Origin: Planococcus sp. MER TA 32b
Lineage (GTDB): Bacteria; Bacillota; Bacilli; Bacillales_A; Planococcaceae
Reading direction: 5' to 3'
NCBI GenBank assembly: GCA_023715185.1
Contig: JAMCAN010000001.1
Coordinates: forward strand, 992,001-1,056,000
Length of the DNA stretch: 64,000 nucleotides
Part shown: piece after piece, positions 1 through 6,490 of the stretch
Layout of the letters: each line of letters starts with the position of its first letter
How positions within the stretch are numbered: position 1 is the first letter of the stretch
The notes under the pieces: generated by a model
Told to the model about the DNA's origin: nothing
Seen by the model: only the letters and a program-made list of their open reading frames with translations
Databases searched by the model: none
Position numbers and translations under genes: made by a program

Positions 1-648
1 GCTATACTGCAATCTGGCGGACTTCCGTTGATTGTCCCGATTGTTGATGAAGAGGATATTCCACTATTGTGCGAAAGACTCGATGGGCTGATTGTAACCG
101 GCGGAGGAGACATCAATCCAACCTTATACGGTGAAGAGCCACATCCAAGTTTGGGCGCAGTATATCCAGGCAGTGACGAATATGAAAAAGAACTTATCAC
201 TGAATTCCTAAAACTGGATAAACCGTTCATAGGCATGTGCCGTGGACTGCAAATGTTAAATATAACTCTTGGCGGCACTAATTATCAGGATCTGGAAGCT
301 GAATTTGAAGGCAAACTTTATCAACACCTTCAATTGGCGATGCGTACTCACCGTACACATTCCGTCAAATTGGAAGAAGACAGCCGTCTGTATGACATCA
401 TGGGAGTAAAGGAATTCCATGTTAACTCATTCCACCATCAGGGCGTGCGAAAAGTCTCTGACAAATTGAGAGTAGCCGCACGTGCAGCTGACGGATTGGT
501 TGAAGCTTTGGAAAGTGACCACCATCAATTCGTAATGGGCATCCAATGGCATCCGGAAGAATTCGCTTTACAGGACGATCAGGCATCCATCAACATCTTT
601 GAAAGATTCGTCGATGAATGTTTGAAAGATAAATACCAAAATCAATAG
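1..648 (+). CDS. gamma-glutamyl-gamma-aminobutyrate hydrolase family protein (peptidase C26), 5'-truncated
   Basis: The reading frame is open from base 1, so the gene starts upstream of the window; about 215 residues are visible and the N-terminus is missing. Class I glutamine amidotransferase-like fold of the PuuD/C26 family: the nucleophile elbow reads FIGMCRGLQMLN (catalytic Cys) and the catalytic His lies in the QWHPEEF motif near the C-terminus, with GLIVTGGGDINP upstream as in the family. Members hydrolyse gamma-glutamyl amides, for example gamma-glutamyl-GABA in putrescine breakdown; the real substrate here is not known. It converges on the minus-strand pheromone/receptor unit and shares a bidirectional terminator with it. 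Family assignment is firm, substrate is inferred. Confidence 0.88.
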   Translation, partial: AILQSGGLPLIVPIVDEEDIPLLCERLDGLIVTGGGDINPTLYGEEPHPSLGAVYPGSDEYEKELITEFLKLDKPFIGMCRGLQMLNITLGGTNYQDLEAEFEGKLYQHLQLAMRTHRTHSVKLEEDSRLYDIMGVKEFHVNSFHHQGVRKVSDKLRVAARAADGLVEALESDHHQFVMGIQWHPEEFALQDDQASINIFERFVDECLKDKYQNQ

Positions 649-670
649 TAAGCGAATAATAGGAATTCAA

Positions 671-698
671 AAAAGCTGCTCATTTGAGCAGCTTTTTT
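671..698. terminator. bidirectional rho-independent terminator
   Basis: An 11-bp perfect stem (AAAAGCTGCTC / GAGCAGCTTTT) around a 4-base loop, with T-runs on both strands. It ends the hydrolase gene on the plus strand and the pheromone precursor gene on the minus strand. Confidence 0.85.
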
Positions 699-716
699 GG
701 CTGGATTATAAATATA

Positions 717-1094
717 TCATGCTTTGTCTTTTACAGACCAAGGTTCAGGAATACGCTCTGCCAATACTTTTGAGTGTGACCAAGGTTCAGGAATACGCTC
801 TGCCAATACTTTTGAGTGTGACCAAGGTTCAGGGATGCGTTCTGCCAATACTTTTGAGTGTGACCAAGGTTCAGGGATGCGTTCTGCCAATACTTTTGAG
901 TGTGACCACGGTTCAGGAATGCGTTCTGCTAATTCTTTTGAGTGTGACCACGGTTCAGGAATGCGTTCTGTAAACTCAATAGACCAAGGTTCAGGGATGC
1001 GCTCAGTCAGGTCTTGTTTATCATTCAAATTAAATCCAGCGATACTTGTAATAGTTATTGCTGCTGCAAAAGTCAACGTTAACATTTTTTTCAT
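717..1094 (-). CDS. secreted multicopy signalling-peptide precursor (putative RRNPP pheromone, 7 x ERIPEPWS)
   Basis: A 125-aa protein beginning MKKMLTLTFAAA: a short basic n-region, a hydrophobic core and a small-residue stretch (SIAG), which is a Sec signal peptide. The rest is seven tandem copies of ERIPEPWS, flanked by T or A before and mostly by HSKVL after, giving a 14-aa period with one 12-aa unit nearest the signal peptide. The octapeptide is identical in all seven copies although its codons differ. The ATG at 1094-1092 is preferred because AGGAG lies 8 bases upstream; a GTG at 1103 would give three more residues and overlap the receptor stop as GTGA. The gene is immediately downstream of an RRNPP-type receptor and must be co-transcribed with it. 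By analogy to Phr/PapR/NprX-type systems the product would be exported, cut into short peptides, re-imported and bound by the receptor. The peptide sequence is not one I recognise; function is inferred from architecture. Confidence 0.8.
   Translation of the reverse strand: MKKMLTLTFAAAITITSIAGFNLNDKQDLTERIPEPWSIEFTERIPEPWSHSKELAERIPEPWSHSKVLAERIPEPWSHSKVLAERIPEPWSHSKVLAERIPEPWSHSKVLAERIPEPWSVKDKA
736..1004 (-). repeat. tandem 42-bp coding repeat array (7 units)
   Basis: The unit start GACCA on the plus strand recurs at 736, 778, 820, 862, 904, 946 and 982: five intervals of 42 bp and one of 36 bp. All intervals are multiples of three and keep the frame. Units differ by scattered third-position changes, for example ATT/ATC for Ile, CGT/CGC for Arg, GAG/GAA for Glu and CCT/CCG for Pro. 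The repeat is therefore a protein-level repeat and not a spacer array. Confidence 0.95.
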
Positions 1095-1099
1095 TACTT

Positions 1100-2395
1100 T
1101 CACTCCTCTTTAATGGCCATTAATTCTTTATAAGCTTTCTTTGCTTTCACTAGAGAATATGCAGATTTTTCAAATTCTCCCATTCTGATATAAGTATTAC
1201 CTAAATGCCCATAATAAAAACCTATTTCAAAATGTTTATTATGGTTTTTTAAAATTGGTACTAAATTTTCTTCAAGGCAACTTACAAATTTATCGAAATC
1301 ATTTGCTACGAAATATTTTAGACACATAAATTCGACATAAACTTCCTTAAATTGGTTATTTGAAGGTGAATTTACACTGATATTCCGTTCTTTTATTATA
1401 CTTTCGCCTTTTCGAAGAATTTCTTTTGCAGACTCGAAATCCTCTAACTCAATATAGCATTTAATTAAAACACAATAATCTAAAATAAGATCAGAAGTAT
1501 ACTCTTCTGGAACGAACTGTAGAGCATTTTCTAAGTGAGTTATTGCAGCTTGAAAATTTTGTAATTGGTAATAGTAATATCCATAGTTGTACTCTGTGTT
1601 AAACTTCAGAAAATCATTATCAATTTTGTTTCCGATAGTAAAAGCGTACTTAAAATGTTCTTTTGCAGTTCTATAATTTCCGATTCGACGTTCGTTTATA
1701 GCTATATTCAAATGGCATTCAACAATTCTTTTAGGTACGAACTCTTGCTGATAAATTTTAAGTGCCATACTTGAATATTTATTAGCTAAATGAATTTCCC
1801 AACATTGTGATGCTGAGATGCCTATAGAATAATACAAATCACCCAACTCAGAGGTTGGTAGTGTAGACGGCGATATTTTCTCAGCCATAAGATAGGTTTT
1901 TAACGCCAATTCATATTCATCAAGGATATAATGGTAGTTTCCTAAATATTTATGGAAAAGGTAAAATTGTTCTTGATTCATAAACTCTTTGAAACGATCG
2001 ATATCCTTCATTTTCTCTTCTGCACTGTCTAAATCGCCGGTAATTATAAAAAATCTTATTTCTTGAATATTGTACTCTAATTCAATTTCTTCATCATTCC
2101 GCAATAAGGGGTGATCGTGAATATCTGCATATTGCTCCATGATCTTCGCTTTATTCTGCGGATGCAATAATGAAGATTTAAAATTCTTAACTAGTACTTT
2201 ACCTACCGGATTATCTTTTGGCGCAAGCGATATTCCTAATTTCTTGCACAAAGCCTCTAATTCTTTAAGGCCGGGCTCTTTTAGGCCGGACTCAATTTTT
2301 TTCAGCTCTTTCGGAAGAAGGATTCCGGAAGCAAGGTCTTCAACGCTCATTTTTTTCTTCATACGGTGATATTTGATCCGCATTCCAGTGTCCAT
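1100..2395 (-). CDS. RRNPP-family transcriptional regulator (XRE HTH + TPR), putative pheromone receptor
   Basis: 431 aa. Residues about 4-56 form an XRE-type helix-turn-helix (RIKYHRMKKKMSVEDLASG ... ELKKIESGLKEPGLKELEALCKKLGI). Residues about 100-425 are a run of helical TPR-like pairs (for example FYLFHKYLGNYHYILDEYELALKTYLMAEK and GFYYGHLGNTYIRMGEFEKSAYSLVKAKKAY), the layout of PlcR, NprR and related cytoplasmic peptide receptors. The ATG at 2395 is chosen because GGAGAG sits 5 bases upstream and the HTH begins right there; 44 further codons in frame upstream lie in the leader and carry palindromes instead of a domain. Its TGA overlaps the GTG codon before the pheromone gene, so translation is probably coupled. 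Targets are unknown; autoregulation is plausible. Family assignment is confident, specific role inferred. Confidence 0.87.
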   Translation of the reverse strand: MDTGMRIKYHRMKKKMSVEDLASGILLPKELKKIESGLKEPGLKELEALCKKLGISLAPKDNPVGKVLVKNFKSSLLHPQNKAKIMEQYADIHDHPLLRNDEEIELEYNIQEIRFFIITGDLDSAEEKMKDIDRFKEFMNQEQFYLFHKYLGNYHYILDEYELALKTYLMAEKISPSTLPTSELGDLYYSIGISASQCWEIHLANKYSSMALKIYQQEFVPKRIVECHLNIAINERRIGNYRTAKEHFKYAFTIGNKIDNDFLKFNTEYNYGYYYYQLQNFQAAITHLENALQFVPEEYTSDLILDYCVLIKCYIELEDFESAKEILRKGESIIKERNISVNSPSNNQFKEVYVEFMCLKYFVANDFDKFVSCLEENLVPILKNHNKHFEIGFYYGHLGNTYIRMGEFEKSAYSLVKAKKAYKELMAIKEE

Positions 2396-2445
2396 TGATT
2401 CTCTCCTTTCCGTTTGCATGGGCAGAACTTCAATCATCCATGTAG

Positions 2446-2484
2446 GAGAGTTACTCTCAAACTTCTCCGGTGCATTGGAGAAGT
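2446..2484. promoter_or_regulatory. paired palindromes in the receptor leader (candidate operator or RNA hairpins)
   Basis: Between the putative promoter and the receptor start lie GAGAG-TTA-CTCTC (2446-2458) and ACTTCTCC-N8-GGAGAAGT (2461-2468 with 2477-2484). These are four GGAGA-like half-sites in alternating orientation within 39 bp. They may be binding sites for the receptor or 5'-UTR hairpins. The rest of the 2396-2771 gap is AT-rich and holds only the two promoters listed separately. Confidence 0.45.
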
Positions 2485-2543
2485 ATGAAGTAGATAGATT
2501 GCTAAGTACGATAATTTCCGCCTCCACATCTTAAGTATACTTT

Positions 2544-2572
2544 ATTATATCTCTTTTTTTACCATCTTATCA
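2544..2572 (-). promoter_or_regulatory. putative SigA promoter of the receptor-pheromone unit
   Basis: On the minus strand a perfect TATAAT (2549-2544) lies 17 bp from a weak -35, TGATAA (2572-2567). It would give a leader of roughly 140 nt that contains the paired palindromes. Confidence 0.45.
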
Positions 2573-2703
2573 TCAATTTTCTAAATTAACTGCTTTTTTA
2601 TTATGCTTTATTATAAATATAATATAAAGGTAAAAAATACCTATACTCAAATATAGTTGAGGTAAAGAAATACTCATCTATTTATCGGCAGAATTTCTGG
2701 AAA

Positions 2704-2730
2704 GTTTAACGGTTCCAGGCATTTGGGTAT
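2704..2730 (+). promoter_or_regulatory. SigB promoter
   Basis: GTTTAAC (2704-2710), a 14-bp spacer, then GGGTAT (2725-2730) match the Bacillus SigB consensus (GTTTAA-N12-15-GGGWAW) with no mismatch in the core. It lies 41 bp before the start codon of the first YflT-type stress protein. Confidence 0.85.
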
Positions 2731-2771
2731 TGTACAGATAACGACAAATTTCTTTTTTGGAGGTTCTGATT

Positions 2772-3383
2772 ATGGATAAAGAGAAGAGAGTTTTAGCTGT
2801 AGTATTTTCCGAAGATGATCTTATGAGGAAAATTGAGGGTTTGAAAACCCAGGGATATAAAGAAAGCGACATCCATTTGGTCGCTCAGGACGGAGATCGT
2901 TTAGACTTAATTGAAAACCGGACTGGAGCGGAAGGGGAAGAAGTGAATTCTTTTAAGGATAAATTTAAAGGCTTCATCAGTGGTGAAGGCAGCGTCAGGG
3001 AAGGCGTGAAATCTCTGGGCTTAAATGATCAGGAGACAGAACGCTATACAGCTGACATTGCTAAAGGCGGAATCTTGCTCTATACGGAAGAAGAACGCGC
3101 GGGAATACTTGAAGCTGTCGAAGAAGGTGAATTAAAGAATAACGGGGGAACCGAGACCCCTGAGGATAAAGAACGTCAACAGTTCATCAATTCGGTAGAT
3201 AATAATTTTGATGAACAGGAAGACAGGTTTGCCCGGGGCGAAACATTCCTTCAAGATCCCACTCTTGTGAAAGATGAACGGCATGTTTCTTTCACGACTG
3301 AAGAAAAACCGGAAGTCGAAAAAGCAAGAGGCGGCACCAGCGAGGCTGAGAAACATACAAAGAGCGATAAAAAATATCGATAA
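2772..3383 (+). CDS. general stress protein, YflT/17M-like
   Basis: 203 aa, soluble, no signal peptide or membrane span. The N-terminal ~100 residues (EKRVLAVVFSEDDLMRKIEGLKTQGYKESDIHLVAQD ... GGILLYTEE) match the general stress protein 17M/YflT domain. The C-terminal half is acidic and probably disordered. The start is the ATG at 2772, with TGGAGG 9 bases upstream; an in-frame TTG at 2757 overlaps that Shine-Dalgarno sequence and is rejected. A consensus SigB promoter precedes it and a terminator follows, so it is a single-gene stress unit. Biochemical function of the family is unknown. Confidence 0.85.
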   Translation: MDKEKRVLAVVFSEDDLMRKIEGLKTQGYKESDIHLVAQDGDRLDLIENRTGAEGEEVNSFKDKFKGFISGEGSVREGVKSLGLNDQETERYTADIAKGGILLYTEEERAGILEAVEEGELKNNGGTETPEDKERQQFINSVDNNFDEQEDRFARGETFLQDPTLVKDERHVSFTTEEKPEVEKARGGTSEAEKHTKSDKKYR

Positions 3384-3389
3384 TATTTC

Positions 3390-3424
3390 AACCCTTTCCT
3401 TGTAAAAAAGGAAGGGGTTTTAAT
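3390..3424 (+). terminator. rho-independent terminator
   Basis: ACCCTTTCCTT / AAGGAAGGGGT stem (one G-T pair) followed by TTTAATTTT, directly after the first stress gene. Confidence 0.8.
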
Positions 3425-3471
3425 TTTGCAGTCAAAATTCGGTAAAGAAACAACACAAATAGAGGAAGCAG

Positions 3472-3498
3472 GTTTTATTTTTCTGAAGGTTCGGGTAA
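3472..3498 (+). promoter_or_regulatory. probable SigB promoter
   Basis: GTTTTA (3472-3477), 15-bp spacer, GGGTAA (3493-3498). One mismatch from GTTTAA in the -35 and a good -10 for SigB. It sits 39 bp before the second YflT-type gene. Confidence 0.65.
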
Positions 3499-3537
3499 AC
3501 ACTAGTTAAGACGATTAAACAGGAGGCTGGATCAAAA

Positions 3538-4569
3538 ATGAAAGAGACTAATAGAGAATTTGAGTTGGTATATAGCCAAGAAGAGATGGAACAGCGCATA
3601 GAACAATTGAAGATGCATGGCTACAGTGAAAACGATATTCATGTCCTGGCCAGAGATAAGGAAGTTTTCGATTCATACGAAAGCCAGTCGGATGTCGACA
3701 AACATGAAGCTGAATCTTTTTCGAGCAAGTTTAAGTCATTCTTCAGTGGAGAAGATACAGTCCGCACCCAGCTGAATGATCTGGATCTGGATTCATCCTC
3801 CATTGACAGATACAGTGAAGACATAAAAAAAGGAGCAATCCTTTTATATACTGATGGCAATTCCCTCAGCAGGGAAAGAGAGAACACGTCATCATTCGGA
3901 GATGATACCCGAGATGTTGACATTGATGAGAGCAAGAGAAATACAGCCTTTACACCATTTGGCCGGGATATCGAACGGGATGGCAATAAATTCAATGATG
4001 AAAAGATAAGAGATCGTGATGTCAGAGCAGATGATGTTGATGATACACGCCCGGATGGATTGTCGTCGCGTACCATCGCAGAAGATTCTGAGAGAATTTA
4101 TACGTCGGAAGTTCGCCGTGAAGATCAGCACGGTGATCCGGGATATGCAAATAAATCCAAAGATTCAAGATTGGAAGGGGCTAACATTCATCCAACTACG
4201 GATGCCAAGCCTGAAGATGAGGGATCGTTAAAAGAGAAGAGTTTTGATCATGAGCCCCAATTGGAAACTGAAGCTCAGGAAGACGACCTTAATCGGGAAG
4301 AGGGCGTGAACCGCAGGCAGGATGAACCATCGCCAGGTGTGGATCCCAATCTGGGGCCGGCTCCATTCGGCAGAGATTCCGAGGAAGAACATTTAATCAG
4401 AGACAATGACGATCAAAACAATGGAAATAGAAACGCTCATGACGACCCGAAACACATGCTGGATGGACATGATGACGTAGATAACCGCCACAATCCGCGG
4501 GATGAAAGACCGTTCCATGAAGATCTGGAAAAGAAAACATCGACGCCTCCTACACCAAGACTTTTTTAA
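3538..4569 (+). CDS. general stress protein, YflT/17M-like with long acidic disordered tail
   Basis: 343 aa. Residues 1-110 repeat the YflT/17M domain of the previous gene (ELVYSQEEMEQRIEQLKMHGYSENDIHVLARD ... KKGAILLYTDG). Residues about 115-343 are a very hydrophilic tail rich in Asp, Glu, Arg, Asn and Pro with no predicted fold, and with two copies of a PFGRD motif (TPFGRDIERDG and APFGRDSEEEH). Start ATG 3538 follows AGGAGG. The pair looks like a tandem duplication in which this copy gained or kept a long disordered extension. A SigB-type promoter precedes it. A role in general stress or desiccation tolerance is inferred only from family and promoter. Confidence 0.82.
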   Translation: MKETNREFELVYSQEEMEQRIEQLKMHGYSENDIHVLARDKEVFDSYESQSDVDKHEAESFSSKFKSFFSGEDTVRTQLNDLDLDSSSIDRYSEDIKKGAILLYTDGNSLSRERENTSSFGDDTRDVDIDESKRNTAFTPFGRDIERDGNKFNDEKIRDRDVRADDVDDTRPDGLSSRTIAEDSERIYTSEVRREDQHGDPGYANKSKDSRLEGANIHPTTDAKPEDEGSLKEKSFDHEPQLETEAQEDDLNREEGVNRRQDEPSPGVDPNLGPAPFGRDSEEEHLIRDNDDQNNGNRNAHDDPKHMLDGHDDVDNRHNPRDERPFHEDLEKKTSTPPTPRLF

Positions 4570-4610
4570 ACAGCTGCGGTCAGCGTCCGGTATCCATCAT
4601 TAAAGGACGC

Positions 4611-4650
4611 AAAAAGGGTTCCGCTCATCTTATTGAGCGGAGCCCTTTTA
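4611..4650 (+). terminator. rho-independent terminator
   Basis: Stem AAAAGGGTTCCGCTCA / TGAGCGGAGCCCTTTT with one mismatch, followed by AATG. Strong hairpin after the second stress protein; also symmetric enough to work on the minus strand. Confidence 0.8.
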
Positions 4651-4661
4651 ATGCAGTAATA

Positions 4662-4695
4662 TAAAAAGAAAGACCGGTCAGATCGACCGGTCCTT
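4662..4695 (-). terminator. rho-independent terminator of csbD-like gene
   Basis: GACCGGTC at 4672-4679 and again at 4685-4692 (self-complementary octamers, loop AGATC), followed on the minus strand by TTTCTTTTTAT. Confidence 0.75.
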
Positions 4696-4700
4696 TATCA

Positions 4701-4886
4701 TCAGTTCTTATTGGTGTTATTTTTAAAATCGCCGGCAGCATCCTGGAATTCGCCTTTTACTTTATCCATTTTGCCTTCACGCTGTTTTTGTTTGTCGTCA
4801 GTGGCGTTGCCGACCTGATCTTTCAGTTCACCTTTGCCTTTACTGACAGCGCTTTTGACTTTATCTGAAAATCCGTCCTTGCTCAT
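4701..4886 (-). CDS. CsbD family stress protein
   Basis: 61 aa, highly charged (MSKDGFSDKVKSAVSKGKGELKDQVGNATDDKQKQ...). It has the CsbD-family pattern KVKGxxKDxxGxxTDDxxxQxEGxxDKxKGxxQ, lacks aromatic residues except Phe, and is expected to be small and disordered. Start ATG 4886 follows TTAGGAGG. A SigB-like promoter is visible upstream, consistent with the SigB control known for csbD in B. subtilis. Molecular role unknown. Confidence 0.88.
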   Translation of the reverse strand: MSKDGFSDKVKSAVSKGKGELKDQVGNATDDKQKQREGKMDKVKGEFQDAAGDFKNNTNKN

Positions 4887-4921
4887 ATTCGTTTCCTCCT
4901 AATGAATGGCTTATCATCTGT

Positions 4922-4946
4922 ATAGCCTTTTGGGGGTATTTTAAAC
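4922..4946 (-). promoter_or_regulatory. probable SigB promoter of csbD-like gene
   Basis: On the minus strand GTTTAA (4946-4941), 13-bp spacer, GGCTAT (4927-4922): a perfect -35 and one mismatch in the -10 of the SigB consensus. Confidence 0.65.
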
Positions 4947-4968
4947 GTACCGCAAGATTAGCGGAAAT

Positions 4969-4998
4969 AAAAAAACTTTCAGTTATCACTGAAAGTTC
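4969..4998 (-). terminator. rho-independent terminator overlapping the gene end
   Basis: AACTTTCAG / CTGAAAGTT stem whose upstream arm includes the last codons and stop of the LRV-like gene; on the minus strand it is followed by TTTTTTTATTT. Confidence 0.8.
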
Positions 4999-5294
4999 TT
5001 AGGTACAGGCTGGCTGTAAATTGCTTCTAAGGTCTCTTTTGCCGCTCTTTGTATGGTGATGCATAAGTCTTCTTCCGCTAATCGGTTTAAAGTGGTAAGG
5101 GGTGTAAAAGAGTTTTTTGCAACGTTTTCCCTTACTTCGGCATGCTGGTCCATGGATAAGTCGACAAGTAATCCTGCACAAGTAATGGATTTGGCGAGTT
5201 TGGCACGTTCTCTAGGCTGCATCTTCAAAACTGCAGCTTCATCCCAACCGGTCCAATCCGTTAACTTTGTGTAAAATTGCAGATTGCCATTCAT
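4986..5294 (-). CDS. small LRV/HEAT-like repeat protein, function unknown
   Basis: 102 aa from the ATG at 5294; a GTG at 5306 would add four residues. The middle reads LSMDQHAEVRENVAKNSFTPLTTLNRLAEEDLCITIQRAAKETLEAI, matching the leucine-rich-variant/HEAT pattern VRxxVAxNxxTPxxxLxxLAxDxxxxVRxxA in about two units. The N-terminus (FYTKLTDWTGWDEAAVLKMQPRERAKLAKS) is a separate short helical lead. No signal peptide or membrane span. Such repeats form small protein-binding solenoids. It is monocistronic with its own terminator. I do not recognise the specific protein. Confidence 0.65.
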   Translation of the reverse strand: MNGNLQFYTKLTDWTGWDEAAVLKMQPRERAKLAKSITCAGLLVDLSMDQHAEVRENVAKNSFTPLTTLNRLAEEDLCITIQRAAKETLEAIYSQPVPKNFQ

Positions 5295-5397
5295 GCTGTT
5301 TTGCACCCCTATGTTTTTTTAATATTCTAACTACATTGTATTATAACAGGTCTAACCTAAATTGCTACTAAATTAATCTTATTCTGGAGGGTGAATT

Positions 5398-6360
5398 ATG
5401 AAAATTCTTGTAGTGGGCGGAACATCTTTTGTCGGACGGCATATAGTGGAAGAAGCTGCGGCAAAAGGGCATGACATTACTTTATTCAACAGAGGGAAAA
5501 GCAACCCGGGCCTGTTTTCTGAATTAATCCGCATAACTGGTGACAGAAGAGAAGATGCCGATAAACTTCAGCAAGAAAAGTGGGATGCGGTCATTGATAC
5601 TTCCGCGTATACTCCATCAGACCTGATACCGGTTTTGAGTAATGTTACCACTGATCATTATACGTTTATCTCTACCATTTCTGTATACGATGATTTTAGT
5701 AAGGGGCCGGTGGATGAAGGCGCTTCTTTGCATAAAAGCGCTGAAGGCGATACAGTGACCGGCGAAACCTACGGACCTTTAAAAGTCACATGTGAAAAAA
5801 TCGTCAAGGAACATTTCCCGGATAATGCATTGATCATACGACCAGGCATTGTTGCCGGTGCCCATGATCCGACAGACCGGTTTACTTATTGGGCACTCAA
5901 GTTAAATGAAAGTGGAGAAGCGATGATTCCCGGCGACAGATTAAGGAAAGTACAATGGATAGACGCCCGTGACCTCGCTGCCTTCATAGTCATGAATGTT
6001 GAAAATAGAACTAACGGCACGTTTAATCTCACAGCCAATCCGGTTACTATGGAAGAGCTTGTGAAAACTCTCGCTTCTGCTGATGTGAATCCCGTCTGGG
6101 TAGATGACCGGATTCTGCTGGAAGCCGGAATCAAGCCTTTTGACTTTCCTCTTTGGATTCCGGAAAGCGAAGAGCATCCGGAAGGGTTCATTCTTGCCGA
6201 TAATTATAAGGCCAAAGAAACGGGCTGGAAGCCTCGCGGTTTAGCGGATACCGCAGATTCGGTCCGGATGTGGAAAAAAGGCGCATACAGCTACGAACTG
6301 AAAATCGGCATCAGTGAAGAACAGAAGAAGAAAATTCAATCAATCATAAAAACAGGGTGA
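5398..6360 (+). CDS. NAD-dependent epimerase/dehydratase family protein (extended SDR)
   Basis: 320 aa. An N-terminal Rossmann motif VVGGTSFVGRHIVEEA (extended-SDR TGxxGxxG variant), then VIDTSAYTP at strand 4 and ISVY...ETYGPLKVTCEK, in which the catalytic YxxxK is YGPLK. RPGIVAGAHDPTDRFTYW and VQWIDARDLAAFI are typical of extended SDRs related to plant CSP41-like proteins. It is likely a cytoplasmic NAD(P)-binding protein; substrate unknown. Start ATG 5398 with GGAGG 8 bases upstream. It stands alone between the LRV-like gene and tagO, with no obvious terminator after it. Confidence 0.8.
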   Translation: MKILVVGGTSFVGRHIVEEAAAKGHDITLFNRGKSNPGLFSELIRITGDRREDADKLQQEKWDAVIDTSAYTPSDLIPVLSNVTTDHYTFISTISVYDDFSKGPVDEGASLHKSAEGDTVTGETYGPLKVTCEKIVKEHFPDNALIIRPGIVAGAHDPTDRFTYWALKLNESGEAMIPGDRLRKVQWIDARDLAAFIVMNVENRTNGTFNLTANPVTMEELVKTLASADVNPVWVDDRILLEAGIKPFDFPLWIPESEEHPEGFILADNYKAKETGWKPRGLADTADSVRMWKKGAYSYELKIGISEEQKKKIQSIIKTG

Positions 6361-6436
6361 TGGATTGTGAAACTTTTATAGGTTGATAACGTCAAATTGG
6401 AATAACAAGGAATAAATATGATTCATTGAAGTTCTG

Positions 6437-6445
6437 TGCTATAAT
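6437..6445 (+). promoter_or_regulatory. extended -10 promoter of tagO
   Basis: TGCTATAAT is an extended -10 element (TGnTATAAT) 45 bp before the tagO start. No convincing -35 is visible 17 bp upstream, which is common for TGn promoters. Confidence 0.5.
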
Positions 6446-6490
6446 AGCATTGAATTTCTATGTGCAGAAGAATTTTTGAGGAGGAAAGGT

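Noticed and set aside
736-1004. CRISPR-like array
   Set aside because: Regular 42-bp spacing, but there are no distinct spacers; the entire unit is repeated, it is in frame and it codes for a peptide.
719-1113. Two plus-strand ORFs with repeated TKVQEYALPILLSV and DQGSG motifs
   Set aside because: They are antisense translations of the pheromone repeat; any open 42-bp repeat gives repeated peptides in other frames. Neither has a ribosome binding site, and the minus-strand frame has the signal peptide and the conserved core.
2396-2527. 44-residue N-terminal extension of the receptor
   Set aside because: The extension overlaps the palindromes and leader, and a better ribosome binding site sits before the ATG at 2395, where the HTH domain begins.
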